Of a stretch of 29,179 nt of DNA, positions 7,707 to 12,484 are shown piece by piece (the stretch's first letter is position 1; each line of letters starts with the position of its first letter). This DNA is from a virus: the IMG/VR virus record IMGVR_UViG_3300032288_001153, positions 1 to 29,179 of that record; one strand, written 5' to 3'. The position numbers and the translations under genes are program-made. The notes beneath the pieces are model-generated. The model was not told the DNA's origin. It saw only the letters and a list, made by a program, of their open reading frames with translations, and made no database searches.

Positions 7707-7734
7707 AGGCTGTCCTGAGGGGCAGCCTTTTCTT
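7707..7734 (+). terminator. Second, tandem intrinsic terminator
   Basis: AGGCTG / CAGCCT stem with a ten-base loop and TTTTCTT tail, six bases after the first terminator. Promoter A follows 20 bases later. Confidence 0.7.
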
Positions 7735-7753
7735 CTACCTAGGTCACTGATCA

Positions 7754-7782
7754 GTCCTGTCCGCTCTACCCCATAGGTAGGG
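7754..7782 (+). promoter_or_regulatory. Candidate phage RNA polymerase promoter A
   Basis: 29-bp element GTCC-TGTCC-G-CTCTACCCC-ATAGGTAGGG, aligned without gaps to three other copies. It has CATAG where the others have TATAG. It follows two tandem terminators and precedes the DUF3574-like gene. Likely first base G7776. Confidence 0.6.
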
Positions 7783-7789
7783 CCATTCC

Positions 7790-7841
7790 CACAAGGTCTA
7801 CGTGCGCGATGCGAGGGTAATCCACAAAGCCTACGTGCGCG
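7790..7841. repeat. 19-bp direct repeat in early leader
   Basis: CACAAGGTCTACGTGCGCG (7790-7808) and CACAAAGCCTACGTGCGCG (7823-7841): two mismatches, offset 33 bp, about three helical turns. It is located between promoter A and the ribosome site of the DUF3574-like gene. Confidence 0.7.
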
Positions 7842-7845
7842 GGAC

Positions 7846-7863
7846 CTTTGCAACCCGTTAAAG
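7846..7863. promoter_or_regulatory. 18-bp palindrome, copy 6 (degenerate left arm)
   Basis: CTTTGCAA CC CGTTAAAG. The right arm is perfect and runs into the AAAGGAGG ribosome site of the DUF3574-like gene; the left arm keeps only CTTT and one A. The weakest member of the set. Confidence 0.5.
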
Positions 7864-7874
7864 GAGGCATACCC

Positions 7875-8306
7875 ATGTCCATCACCATCAACCCCAACGT
7901 GCTCAACCCGGTTGACTCCATCGACACCAGCCATGAGCCTGACGTGCGCGTTGTGCCCTGGCTCACCCATGTTTCCCGCATCTACTGCGGACGGAACATC
8001 CCCAAGCAGCACGTCCACAATGACCAGTCGGCAATCGTGCGTGATGCCTCTGTGGCTGCCTTCGTTGAGAAGGTGCTGGCCGTGATGTTCCCTGATGGTT
8101 TCACCCTGCTGCATGGCGAGGGCGGTTGGAAGGATCAGGCCAGTGGGCTTCCCGTGCGCGAGAAGTCCCTGGTCATCGAACTCATGCACGGTCCTGATGA
8201 GGGCAGCCGTGATGACGTGCTTGCGGTTGCCCGTGAGTGGAAGCGTTGGTTCAGCCAGGATGCCGTGATGGTGTCCACCACTGAGGCCAGCGTGGCTTTC
8301 GTGTGA
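7875..8306 (+). CDS. DUF3574-like protein
   Basis: 143 residues. The ATG at 7875 is chosen because AAAGGAGG lies at 7861-7868; a longer TTG-started reading has no ribosome site. Residues about 37-140 follow the DUF3574 pattern: IYCGRNIP, FPDGFTLL, GEGGWKD, REKSLVIEL, then FSQDAVMVSTTEASVAF. The family is of unknown function and usually found in bacterial exported proteins, but this copy has no signal peptide. The right arm of a degenerate palindrome (7846-7863) supplies part of the ribosome site. A phage-type promoter at 7754-7782 and a 19-bp direct repeat lie in the leader. Confidence 0.6.
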   Translation: MSITINPNVLNPVDSIDTSHEPDVRVVPWLTHVSRIYCGRNIPKQHVHNDQSAIVRDASVAAFVEKVLAVMFPDGFTLLHGEGGWKDQASGLPVREKSLVIELMHGPDEGSRDDVLAVAREWKRWFSQDAVMVSTTEASVAFV

Positions 8307-8316
8307 CCTAAGTATC

Positions 8317-8328
8317 CAGTAGCTACGC
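8317..8328. promoter_or_regulatory. Second palindrome (CAGTARCYACTG family), half copy
   Basis: CAGTAGCTACGC, left half intact, right half degenerate. It lies in the leader of the pentapeptide gene, 15 bases before the ATG. Confidence 0.35.
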
Positions 8329-8343
8329 AACAAGGAGGTTTTA

Positions 8344-8964
8344 ATGGACGCTTCGCAGTTGATCCGAGTTCTTGAGGATCATTCCAAGTTTCTCAACGGT
8401 TCGGGAGGAGCTAATGCTAACCTGTCCGGGGCTAACCTGTACAAGGCTAACCTATCCGGGGCTGACCTGTCCGAGGCTAACCTGTCCGAGGCTCACCTGC
8501 CAGGGGCTGACCTGTACATAGCTAACCTGTCTGGGGCTAACCTGTACAAGGCTAACCTATCCGGGGCTGACCTGTCCGAGGCTAACCTGTCCGAGGCTAA
8601 CCTGTCTGGGGCTAACCTGTACAAGGCTGACCTGTACAAGGCTGACCTGTCCAAGGCTAGCCTATACGGGGCTAACCTGTCCGGGGCTAACCTGTCCAAG
8701 GCTAACCTGTCCGGGGCTAACCTGTACGTAGCTAACCTGTCCGGGGCAGTTGGAGTGGTGGACGGGGGCTCGCGTAGTGATGGTTATAAGTTTGTTGGGT
8801 GGGTTAGAGAAGGCTCACTGATGATTCGTGCTGGATGCAGGAACTTCACTGTGGATCAGTACCATCGGCATAACGCTGACCGATCTGACGAACGCCTGAA
8901 GGCTGAGACAACCGCTATTCTCAGTAACATCGAAGCACTCGCAAAGATTCGAGAACTCGTTTGA
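8344..8964 (+). CDS. Pentapeptide-repeat protein
   Basis: 206 residues, with AAGGAGG seven bases before the ATG. A short N-terminal helix (about residues 1-19) is followed by 22 consecutive pentapeptides (residues 25-134) of the A(N/D)LxG, A(N/D)LYK and A(N/D)LSE types, enough for about 5.5 coils of a right-handed square beta-helix. The C-terminal 70 residues ([33 protein letters not shown]) are a domain I have seen after pentapeptide repeats in other phage proteins. Pentapeptide proteins such as MfpA and Qnr mimic DNA and bind gyrase; a similar role here is inference. A half-conserved CAGTAGCTAC element lies in the leader. Confidence 0.85.
   Translation: MDASQLIRVLEDHSKFLNGSGGANANLSGANLYKANLSGADLSEANLSEAHLPGADLYIANLSGANLYKANLSGADLSEANLSEANLSGANLYKADLYKADLSKASLYGANLSGANLSKANLSGANLYVANLSGAVGVVDGGSRSDGYKFVGWVREGSLMIRAGCRNFTVDQYHRHNADRSDERLKAETTAILSNIEALAKIRELV
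8416..8745. repeat. 22 tandem 15-bp units encoding pentapeptides
   Basis: Near-identical units of the type GCTAACCTGTCCGGG. The DNA is more uniform than the protein code requires, suggesting expansion by slippage or recombination. Confidence 0.85.
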
Positions 8965-8974
8965 TCTGACTGTA

Positions 8975-8989
8975 CAGTAACCACTGAAC
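8975..8989. promoter_or_regulatory. Second palindrome, copy CAGTAACCACTGAAC
   Basis: One of three identical 15-mers. Leader of the small basic protein gene, just before palindrome copy 7. Confidence 0.6.
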
Positions 8990-8994
8990 ACAAC

Positions 8995-9012
8995 CCTTAT
9001 CACCCGTTAAAG
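8995..9012. promoter_or_regulatory. 18-bp palindrome, copy 7
   Basis: CCTTATCA CC CGTTAAAG, 19 bases before the ATG of the small basic protein. Confidence 0.75.
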
Positions 9013-9031
9013 ATCAAAGGAGGATCATCGC

Positions 9032-9274
9032 ATGGCTTCTGGTATGTCCAAGGCGAACGCTCGGCAGGGCAAGGCCAACGAAGGACGATACAAGCAGTAT
9101 GCCAATGAGGCTCGGCGTGAGCGTAATGCTGTGCGCCGCCTGGACCGTCATCTCAAGGAGGTCAACAAGCTACGCCGCAAGCGTGGTGAGCCTATCCTCA
9201 CTGTGGATCAGATGCCCGGCTGCTACCGTACTGCCTATGAGCGCCGTTCTCGTGCTGCCCGTGGGCTGCGCTGA
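9032..9274 (+). CDS. Small basic protein
   Basis: 80 residues, strongly basic (many Arg and Lys), helical and without recognised motif. AAAGGAGG sits nine bases before the ATG, immediately after an 18-bp palindrome (8995-9012), and a CAGTAACCACTGAAC element lies further upstream (8975). The charge suggests nucleic-acid binding, but no helix-turn-helix is evident. Confidence 0.6.
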   Translation: MASGMSKANARQGKANEGRYKQYANEARRERNAVRRLDRHLKEVNKLRRKRGEPILTVDQMPGCYRTAYERRSRAARGLR

Positions 9275-9295
9275 GTCAACCACGGCCAATCCATA

Positions 9296-9310
9296 CAGTA
9301 ACCACTGAAC
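9296..9310. promoter_or_regulatory. Second palindrome, copy CAGTAACCACTGAAC
   Basis: Identical to the copy at 8975. It ends 16 bases before the ATG at 9327. Confidence 0.6.
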
Positions 9311-9326
9311 AAGAGAGGACTGAACA

Positions 9327-9758
9327 ATGTCTCGCGAGTCTCAGGTTGCCATCACCTACCTCTACACCGCGGCCAACAACTCGGATTACCGCATCATCGG
9401 TAGGGAAATCGCTGATTGGGTCAAGGAAGCCTTCCAGTACGACGATGAGGCCACCTTTGAGGACGTGCTGAAGTTCGTCCAGACCATCGACTGCTCGGCC
9501 TGTCATGCGCCTAGCGGGCTGATCTACAACGCCGATATTTGGGCCAAGGTGGAGCAATGGGGCCAGGACATTGACGAGGCCCTGTATGAGTTCAAGGACG
9601 CCACCGGGGAGGACTACTGCCCCCCTGGGGACCTGAGCGTAGGTGCCCTCGTGTGGTTCGCTGTGGAGTGGGTGGGAAACACCCTGGCCACGCGCCTTGA
9701 GGATCACCTTGACGAACTCATTCGCATTCACCGTCCTGTGACCGGGGATACCGAATGA
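9327..9758 (+). CDS. Hypothetical acidic phage protein
   Basis: 143 residues with GAGAGGA eight bases upstream of the ATG. It is acidic and rich in Asp/Glu and Trp, with segments such as IADWVKEAFQYDD and LVWFAVEWVGNTL. Three Cys (TIDCSACHAP, DYCPPG) could bind metal, but the pattern is not a standard finger. A CAGTAACCACTGAAC element (9296-9310) lies in the leader. Its stop overlaps the start of a 24-residue membrane peptide, so the two are coupled. The function is unknown. Confidence 0.6.
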   Translation: MSRESQVAITYLYTAANNSDYRIIGREIADWVKEAFQYDDEATFEDVLKFVQTIDCSACHAPSGLIYNADIWAKVEQWGQDIDEALYEFKDATGEDYCPPGDLSVGALVWFAVEWVGNTLATRLEDHLDELIRIHRPVTGDTE

Positions 9759-9829
9759 TGGCCAAGGAGGACTTCTACGTGTTCCTGATGGTCTGGATCG
9801 CCTTGATGGTCCTGATCATCATGCTTTAA
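9755..9829 (+). CDS. 24-residue single-span membrane peptide
   Basis: It is read from ATGATG at 9755, overlapping the upstream TGA as ATGA, to TAA at 9827-9829. The product is a short polar head (MMAKEDFY) followed by a purely hydrophobic helix (VFLMVWIALMVLIIML) that fills its C-terminus. This is long enough for one membrane span, like small phage membrane peptides or a cryptic holin or toxin. An 18-bp palindrome (9824-9841) overlaps the stop. The hydrophobic design argues against chance, but no homology is known to me. Confidence 0.5.
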   Translation: MMAKEDFYVFLMVWIALMVLIIML

Positions 9830-9841
9830 CGCCCGTTAAGG
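9824..9841. promoter_or_regulatory. 18-bp palindrome, copy 8
   Basis: CTTTAACG CC CGTTAAGG. It overlaps the last Leu codon and TAA of the 24-residue membrane peptide and ends eight bases before the terminator stem. Confidence 0.8.
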
Positions 9842-9848
9842 GTAACTC

Positions 9849-9884
9849 AGGGGATTGTCCGAAAGGATGATCCCCTATTTTTTC
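9849..9884 (+). terminator. Intrinsic terminator
   Basis: AGGGGAT...GTCC, GAAA loop, GGA...ATCCCCT, then ATTTTTT. It closes the accessory gene block before the repressor region. Confidence 0.85.
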
Positions 9885-9912
9885 TATGAGGTCCTGTGAA
9901 GTCGTCTTCCAC

Positions 9913-9941
9913 CTTATTCAATAGGGTAGAGAGAACCGGAC
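9913..9941 (-). promoter_or_regulatory. Candidate leftward phage RNA polymerase promoter B'
   Basis: Mirror copy of promoter B in the left arm of the inverted repeat. It is identical up to CCCTAT and then reads TGAATAAG, keeping a G at the expected first position but with TATTG instead of TATAG. Any transcript would be antisense to the accessory genes. Confidence 0.4.
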
Positions 9942-10024
9942 GAATTAGTTGGCCCTAGATAACCCCTTGATAATGTTCCGAATGAATATAGGTCAACTAA
10001 CTCGTCCGGTTCTCTCTACCCTAT
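9921..10024. repeat. 34-bp inverted repeat
   Basis: Arms 9921-9954 and 9991-10024 are reverse complements with two mismatches, around a 36-base A/T-rich loop. Each arm contains the upstream part of a phage-type promoter. As RNA it would form a very long hairpin; as DNA it places two divergent promoters back to back. Confidence 0.85.
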
Positions 10025-10032
10025 AGATAGGG
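10004..10032 (+). promoter_or_regulatory. Candidate phage RNA polymerase promoter B
   Basis: GTCCGGTTC, CTCTACCC and TATAGATAGGG fit the 29-bp pattern. It faces the repressor-integrase genes and lies in the right arm of the 34-bp inverted repeat. Likely first base G10026. Confidence 0.65.
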
Positions 10033-10084
10033 TCCGAAAAAAGATTATATAAGATACTACCATAGGTCTTCTATTCGTATCGTC

Positions 10085-10096
10085 CAGTGGCTACTA
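10085..10096. promoter_or_regulatory. Second palindrome, reversed copy in the repressor leader
   Basis: CAGTGGCTACTA is the reverse complement form of the CAGTAGCCACTG consensus with one change. It is four bases before the ribosome-site hairpin of the repressor gene. Confidence 0.5.
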
Positions 10097-10100
10097 TACC

Positions 10101-10115
10101 CTCTCCTATGGAGAG
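10101..10115 (+). promoter_or_regulatory. Hairpin over the repressor ribosome site
   Basis: CTCTCC TAT GGAGAG: six-base perfect stem with a three-base loop. GGAGAG is the Shine-Dalgarno for ATG 10123, so folding would hide it and limit repressor translation. Confidence 0.55.
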
Positions 10116-10122
10116 ATAGGTT

Positions 10123-10458
10123 ATGGCCTTGTCACCAGAGACAGTCGAAAGAAACCTCAGGATAGGGCAGAGGATAGCCCACCAGAGGAAGACCCTAGGT
10201 ATGACCCAAAGGGAACTAGCAGCCCATCTAGGACTCCCCTACTACACCTTCATTAGTCAGGTGGAGAAAGGGACTGCGACACTACCTCCGTCATTATGGA
10301 GACAGGCAGCTACAGTCCTTATGATGGACCCTTTGGACTTTTCATTGGAGTGTCTAGAAGTCACTCAACCAGATATCTATAAGCAACTGTTTGGTAGCCT
10401 GAAGCCTAGTAGAGCCTATGCACTCTTATCATCCGTTAAAGGTAAAGATGAAGGTTAA
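10123..10458 (+). CDS. Xre/Cro-type transcriptional regulator, candidate prophage repressor
   Basis: 111 residues. A helix-turn-helix of the Cro/CI/Xre class spans about residues 11-65: GQRIAHQRKTLGMTQRELAAHL, split at the turn before GMTQ, with recognition-helix region LPYYTFISQVEKG. The remainder (to residue 111) may be a small dimerisation part; no peptidase domain is present, so RecA-type self-cleavage is unlikely. The last codons include an 18-bp palindrome (10424-10441, encoding LSSVKG), a candidate autoregulatory site. The GGAGAG ribosome site is buried in a 15-bp hairpin (10101-10115). It sits next to the integrase and is the best candidate to bind the palindromes repeated across the window. 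Confidence 0.85.
   Translation: MALSPETVERNLRIGQRIAHQRKTLGMTQRELAAHLGLPYYTFISQVEKGTATLPPSLWRQAATVLMMDPLDFSLECLEVTQPDIYKQLFGSLKPSRAYALLSSVKGKDEG
10424..10441. promoter_or_regulatory. 18-bp palindrome, copy 9, in the repressor gene
   Basis: TCTTATCA TC CGTTAAAG. Read as LSSVKG at residues 102-107 of the Xre protein; a candidate autoregulatory or operon-blocking site ahead of the integrase. Confidence 0.75.
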
Positions 10459-10473
10459 CCCAAGGAGGACCTA

Positions 10474-11409
10474 ATGAGGAAGGACGTACGGCTCAGGGAG
10501 GCTTATGAGAGGTTCGCTAGGACCAAGCTAGAGTCATCTGATCACTACAACATCCAACGTGGGATGATGAAACTATTTGGTATAGGGGAATGGAAGGGTA
10601 AGGTTCACTCATGGCCTCAGGAGATGATGGTCCATGAACTCCATAGTGGTATGGTCGTAGAGCTAGGAGAGCATAGGACTGCTGAGGGTCTGAAGCCTGC
10701 ATCAGTCAATGCTGAGCTTAGGAACCTACGTAGGGTCTATAACTATGCCCTGAACACCATGAGGTCTAAGTTCCCTGAGGAGCCTGTGAAGTTCAAGCTG
10801 CTCAAGGCCAAGGAGAAGACTAGGTTCTTGTCTGTCTCTGAGGAGGAGAGGGTCCTAGCCTACCTTAGCAGTCGTAAGGGTCGAACCATTGAACTAGCCC
10901 ATGACCTCTACATCTTCCTAGTGGACACTGGTGTACGCATCAGTGAAGCCTTGGGAGTCCGTAGGAAGGACATTGATCTAGACGATGGTACCATCCTCGT
11001 ATGGAGGGACAAGACCGAAGAACCAGGGATGCCTGCGATGACCCCTAGGGTTCGTGAGGTCGTCATGCGTAGGTTGGATGAAGGGCAGGGGCCTGAAGAC
11101 CCTCTGTTCCAGAGGACCAACAGGGCTATCAAGTTCCTACGCAAGACCCTGGACTACCTCTGCAACACCGATCCTGTCTCCCTACGTAGGCATGGGAAGG
11201 TGACGATCCATACCCTGAGGCATACCTTTGCTTCTCGGTTGGTGCTGAACGAAGTGAGCATCTACACGGTGGCTACCCTGCTAGGCCACACGTCAACCCA
11301 AATGACCCGGCGATACTCTCACCTTGAGGCCCGTACCAAGGCCAAGGAGGCTGCGGAGATTTTGTCTGGTCTGTCCAGTGGTAACGCTACAAGGAGCAAC
11401 AGGATATGA
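10474..11409 (+). CDS. int: Tyrosine recombinase (phage integrase)
   Basis: 311 residues with AAGGAGG six bases before the ATG. An N-terminal core-binding, SAM-like region (residues about 5-110) precedes the catalytic domain. Catalytic residues are all visible: Arg155 in TGVRISEAL, a Lys at about 180, His246-x-x-Arg249 in IHTLRHTFASRL, His272 in LLGHTS and nucleophile Tyr281 in RRYSHL. It should catalyse site-specific integration and excision. Having it beside an Xre regulator and a tRNA gene indicates a temperate life cycle. It is adjacent to, and probably co-transcribed with, the repressor (15-base gap), and its stop overlaps the next start as ATGA. Confidence 0.95.
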   Translation: MRKDVRLREAYERFARTKLESSDHYNIQRGMMKLFGIGEWKGKVHSWPQEMMVHELHSGMVVELGEHRTAEGLKPASVNAELRNLRRVYNYALNTMRSKFPEEPVKFKLLKAKEKTRFLSVSEEERVLAYLSSRKGRTIELAHDLYIFLVDTGVRISEALGVRRKDIDLDDGTILVWRDKTEEPGMPAMTPRVREVVMRRLDEGQGPEDPLFQRTNRAIKFLRKTLDYLCNTDPVSLRRHGKVTIHTLRHTFASRLVLNEVSIYTVATLLGHTSTQMTRRYSHLEARTKAKEAAEILSGLSSGNATRSNRI

Positions 11410-11609
11410 CCGACCTAGATGCTATCCTTGCCATTGAGCAGGGGGATGAAGGACCTGAGAAGACCTTGGAAGCCTGGGCACACCTGATCCGTTCAGGTGT
11501 CGTCTGGAAGCTCCAAGGCTTCTACCAACGGGGAGCCAGAGAACTCATAGGGGCGGGCTGGATCAGCCCCGAGGGTGAGATTTTGTCCGAACTGTCCAGT
11601 AACCACTGA
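11406..11609 (+). CDS. Small conserved phage protein
   Basis: 67 residues, starting at the ATGA overlap with the integrase stop. The pattern LDAILAIEQG, WAHLIRSGVVWKLQG and ARELIGAGWI is one I have seen as a small orphan protein in many phages. Its role is unknown. It is co-transcribed with the integrase, so a recombination directionality role is conceivable, but it lacks a recognisable winged-helix or Xis pattern. Confidence 0.6.
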   Translation: MTDLDAILAIEQGDEGPEKTLEAWAHLIRSGVVWKLQGFYQRGARELIGAGWISPEGEILSELSSNH

Positions 11610-11611
11610 AC
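11597..11611. promoter_or_regulatory. Second palindrome, copy CAGTAACCACTGAAC
   Basis: Identical to the copies at 8975 and 9296. It ends 12 bases before the ATG at 11624 and overlaps the end of the upstream reading frame. Confidence 0.6.
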
Positions 11612-11623
11612 TAGGAGCTACTC

Positions 11624-12043
11624 ATGCGTAAGACTCAGGCTGTGACCAAAGCCCAACCCAAGCCCACCCCTGCTGCACCTAAGGAGGTCTTCAGCAAGTG
11701 GGCCTTGGATCAGATGAAGCAGTTTGCGGAGAGTCTTAGGAAGGCTCCTAGGAAGAAGGGAGGCGCACGTTGCGAACGCCACTGGCGCACGCCTTGCGAT
11801 ATGGCTGGATGCACGGAGTTTAGCTGCGAGTGGCGGAAAGGGGCTGAGGCTGATCTTGCTGCCCTCTCCGCTGCCGGTCTGGTGGTGGTGCCGAGAGAGC
11901 CGACTGAGGCGATGCTTCAGACGTTCCACGACACCATCGTAATTCAATGCTACCCCTACAAACGCGAGGCGTCTGTGATGAATGACATCGACGTGTGGAA
12001 CGCCATGATCGCCGCCGCCGCGCAGGAGGCCGCCGATGCTTGA
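11624..12043 (+). CDS. Hypothetical protein with Cys-rich centre
   Basis: 139 residues with TAGGAG before the ATG. The N-terminal 50 residues are Lys/Pro-rich. Residues about 50-68 contain CERHWRTPCDMAGCTEFSC, a Cys/His cluster that may bind zinc. The C-terminal part (LVVVPREPTEAML, VWNAMIAAAAQEA) is a segment common in small phage accessory proteins. The second half is visibly more G+C-rich than the integrase and repressor, suggesting separate origin. A CAGTAACCACTGAAC element lies directly upstream (11597-11611). Confidence 0.55.
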   Translation: MRKTQAVTKAQPKPTPAAPKEVFSKWALDQMKQFAESLRKAPRKKGGARCERHWRTPCDMAGCTEFSCEWRKGAEADLAALSAAGLVVVPREPTEAMLQTFHDTIVIQCYPYKREASVMNDIDVWNAMIAAAAQEAADA

Positions 12044-12185
12044 CGCCTGCACCCTTACCGGCTCGCAATGGGCGGATATCATCCGCACCCTGATTGGCTG
12101 CGTTGCACTCTTTGGCGTCACGGTAGCCGCCGCGTGGGCTTTCGTTCGGGTGGAGCAGGCCAAGCGGGGAGCGCCCAATGCCTGA
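12036..12185 (+). CDS. 49-residue single-span membrane protein
   Basis: Read from ATG 12036 (overlapping the upstream gene by eight bases) to TGA 12183-12185. A hydrophobic segment (TLIGCVALFGVTVAAAWAF) spans about residues 23-41, flanked by Arg on both sides, giving one predicted transmembrane helix with a basic C-terminal tail. Coupling to the upstream gene and high G+C suggest the two arrived together. The function is unknown. Confidence 0.5.
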   Translation: MLDACTLTGSQWADIIRTLIGCVALFGVTVAAAWAFVRVEQAKRGAPNA

Positions 12186-12212
12186 CCATATTCCCGACCT
12201 CAGCAAAAAGGA

Positions 12213-12287
12213 TGGTGCCGGGTGGGAGAATCGAACTCCCGACCTACCGATTACGAATCGGTTGCACTACCGCTGTGCTAACCCGGC
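12213..12287 (-). tRNA. tRNA-Thr (anticodon CGT), 3' CCA encoded
   Basis: All cloverleaf parts can be folded on the minus strand: acceptor GCCGGGT with ACCCGGC, D arm GCAC/GTGC, anticodon stem ACCGA/TCGGT with loop TTCGTAA (anticodon CGT), five-base variable loop, T arm GGGAG/CTCCC with TTCGATT loop, discriminator A, then encoded CCA. It reads ACG codons. It is antisense to every neighbouring gene and has no obvious promoter, and it lies 0.8 kb from the integrase. It may therefore serve as the attP identity block as much as an expressed tRNA. Confidence 0.95.
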
Positions 12288-12315
12288 ACACTAATCGAGT
12301 AGAGAGAGGCATATT

Positions 12316-12327
12316 CAGTAGCCACTG
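12316..12327. promoter_or_regulatory. Second palindrome in a stem-loop beside the tRNA
   Basis: CAGTAGCCACTG, complete consensus, in the loop of the 12297-12347 hairpin. Confidence 0.55.
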
Positions 12328-12422
12328 GATTTGTCTCTCTTTTACTCAATCTTTTCAATCACTTAGCCCGCCTACCCATCTCAGTCAAGAACAACGTGAT
12401 CCTAATTACGAAGCTGCTGCAC

Positions 12423-12434
12423 TAGTAGCTACTG
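12423..12434. promoter_or_regulatory. Second palindrome upstream of the RNA polymerase gene
   Basis: TAGTAGCTACTG, one change from a perfect palindrome, 50 bases before ATG 12485. Confidence 0.5.
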
Positions 12435-12484
12435 CATAGGAGCGTCCCACCGGCTGATCACAGGAGCGTGAATCCGGTGTTAAA

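Larger units (their letters stand above)
9830..10122. other. Leader region of the repressor-integrase operon
   Basis: A gene-free 293-bp region. In order it holds a palindrome overlapping the previous stop, an intrinsic terminator (9849-9884), the large inverted repeat with divergent phage-type promoters (9913-10032), an A/T-rich stretch at 10037-10054, a reversed CAGTGGCTACT element (10085) and a hairpin over the repressor ribosome site (10101-10115). Confidence 0.7.
12288..12484. other. Intergenic region between tRNA and RNA polymerase
   Basis: It holds a stem-loop (12297-12347) with arms GAGTAGAGAG and CTCTCTTTTACTC that encloses a perfect-consensus CAGTAGCCACTG, and a second palindromic copy at 12423-12434. 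No convincing gene was seen. It is the leader of the phage RNA polymerase gene and a possible part of attP. Confidence 0.5.

Noticed and set aside
8416-8745. Regular 15-bp repeat considered as a CRISPR-like or satellite array.
   Set aside because: Units are contiguous without spacers and encode pentapeptides in frame; this is a coding repeat.
12179-12295. 38-codon frame MPDHIPDLSKKDG that reads through the tRNA.
   Set aside because: Two-thirds of it is antisense translation of the tRNA. At most it is a gene truncated at the attachment site, and it is not listed as a gene.
12068-12439. 123-codon plus frame across the tRNA and intergenic region.
   Set aside because: It overlaps the 49-residue membrane gene and the tRNA in other frames and shows no protein-like pattern.
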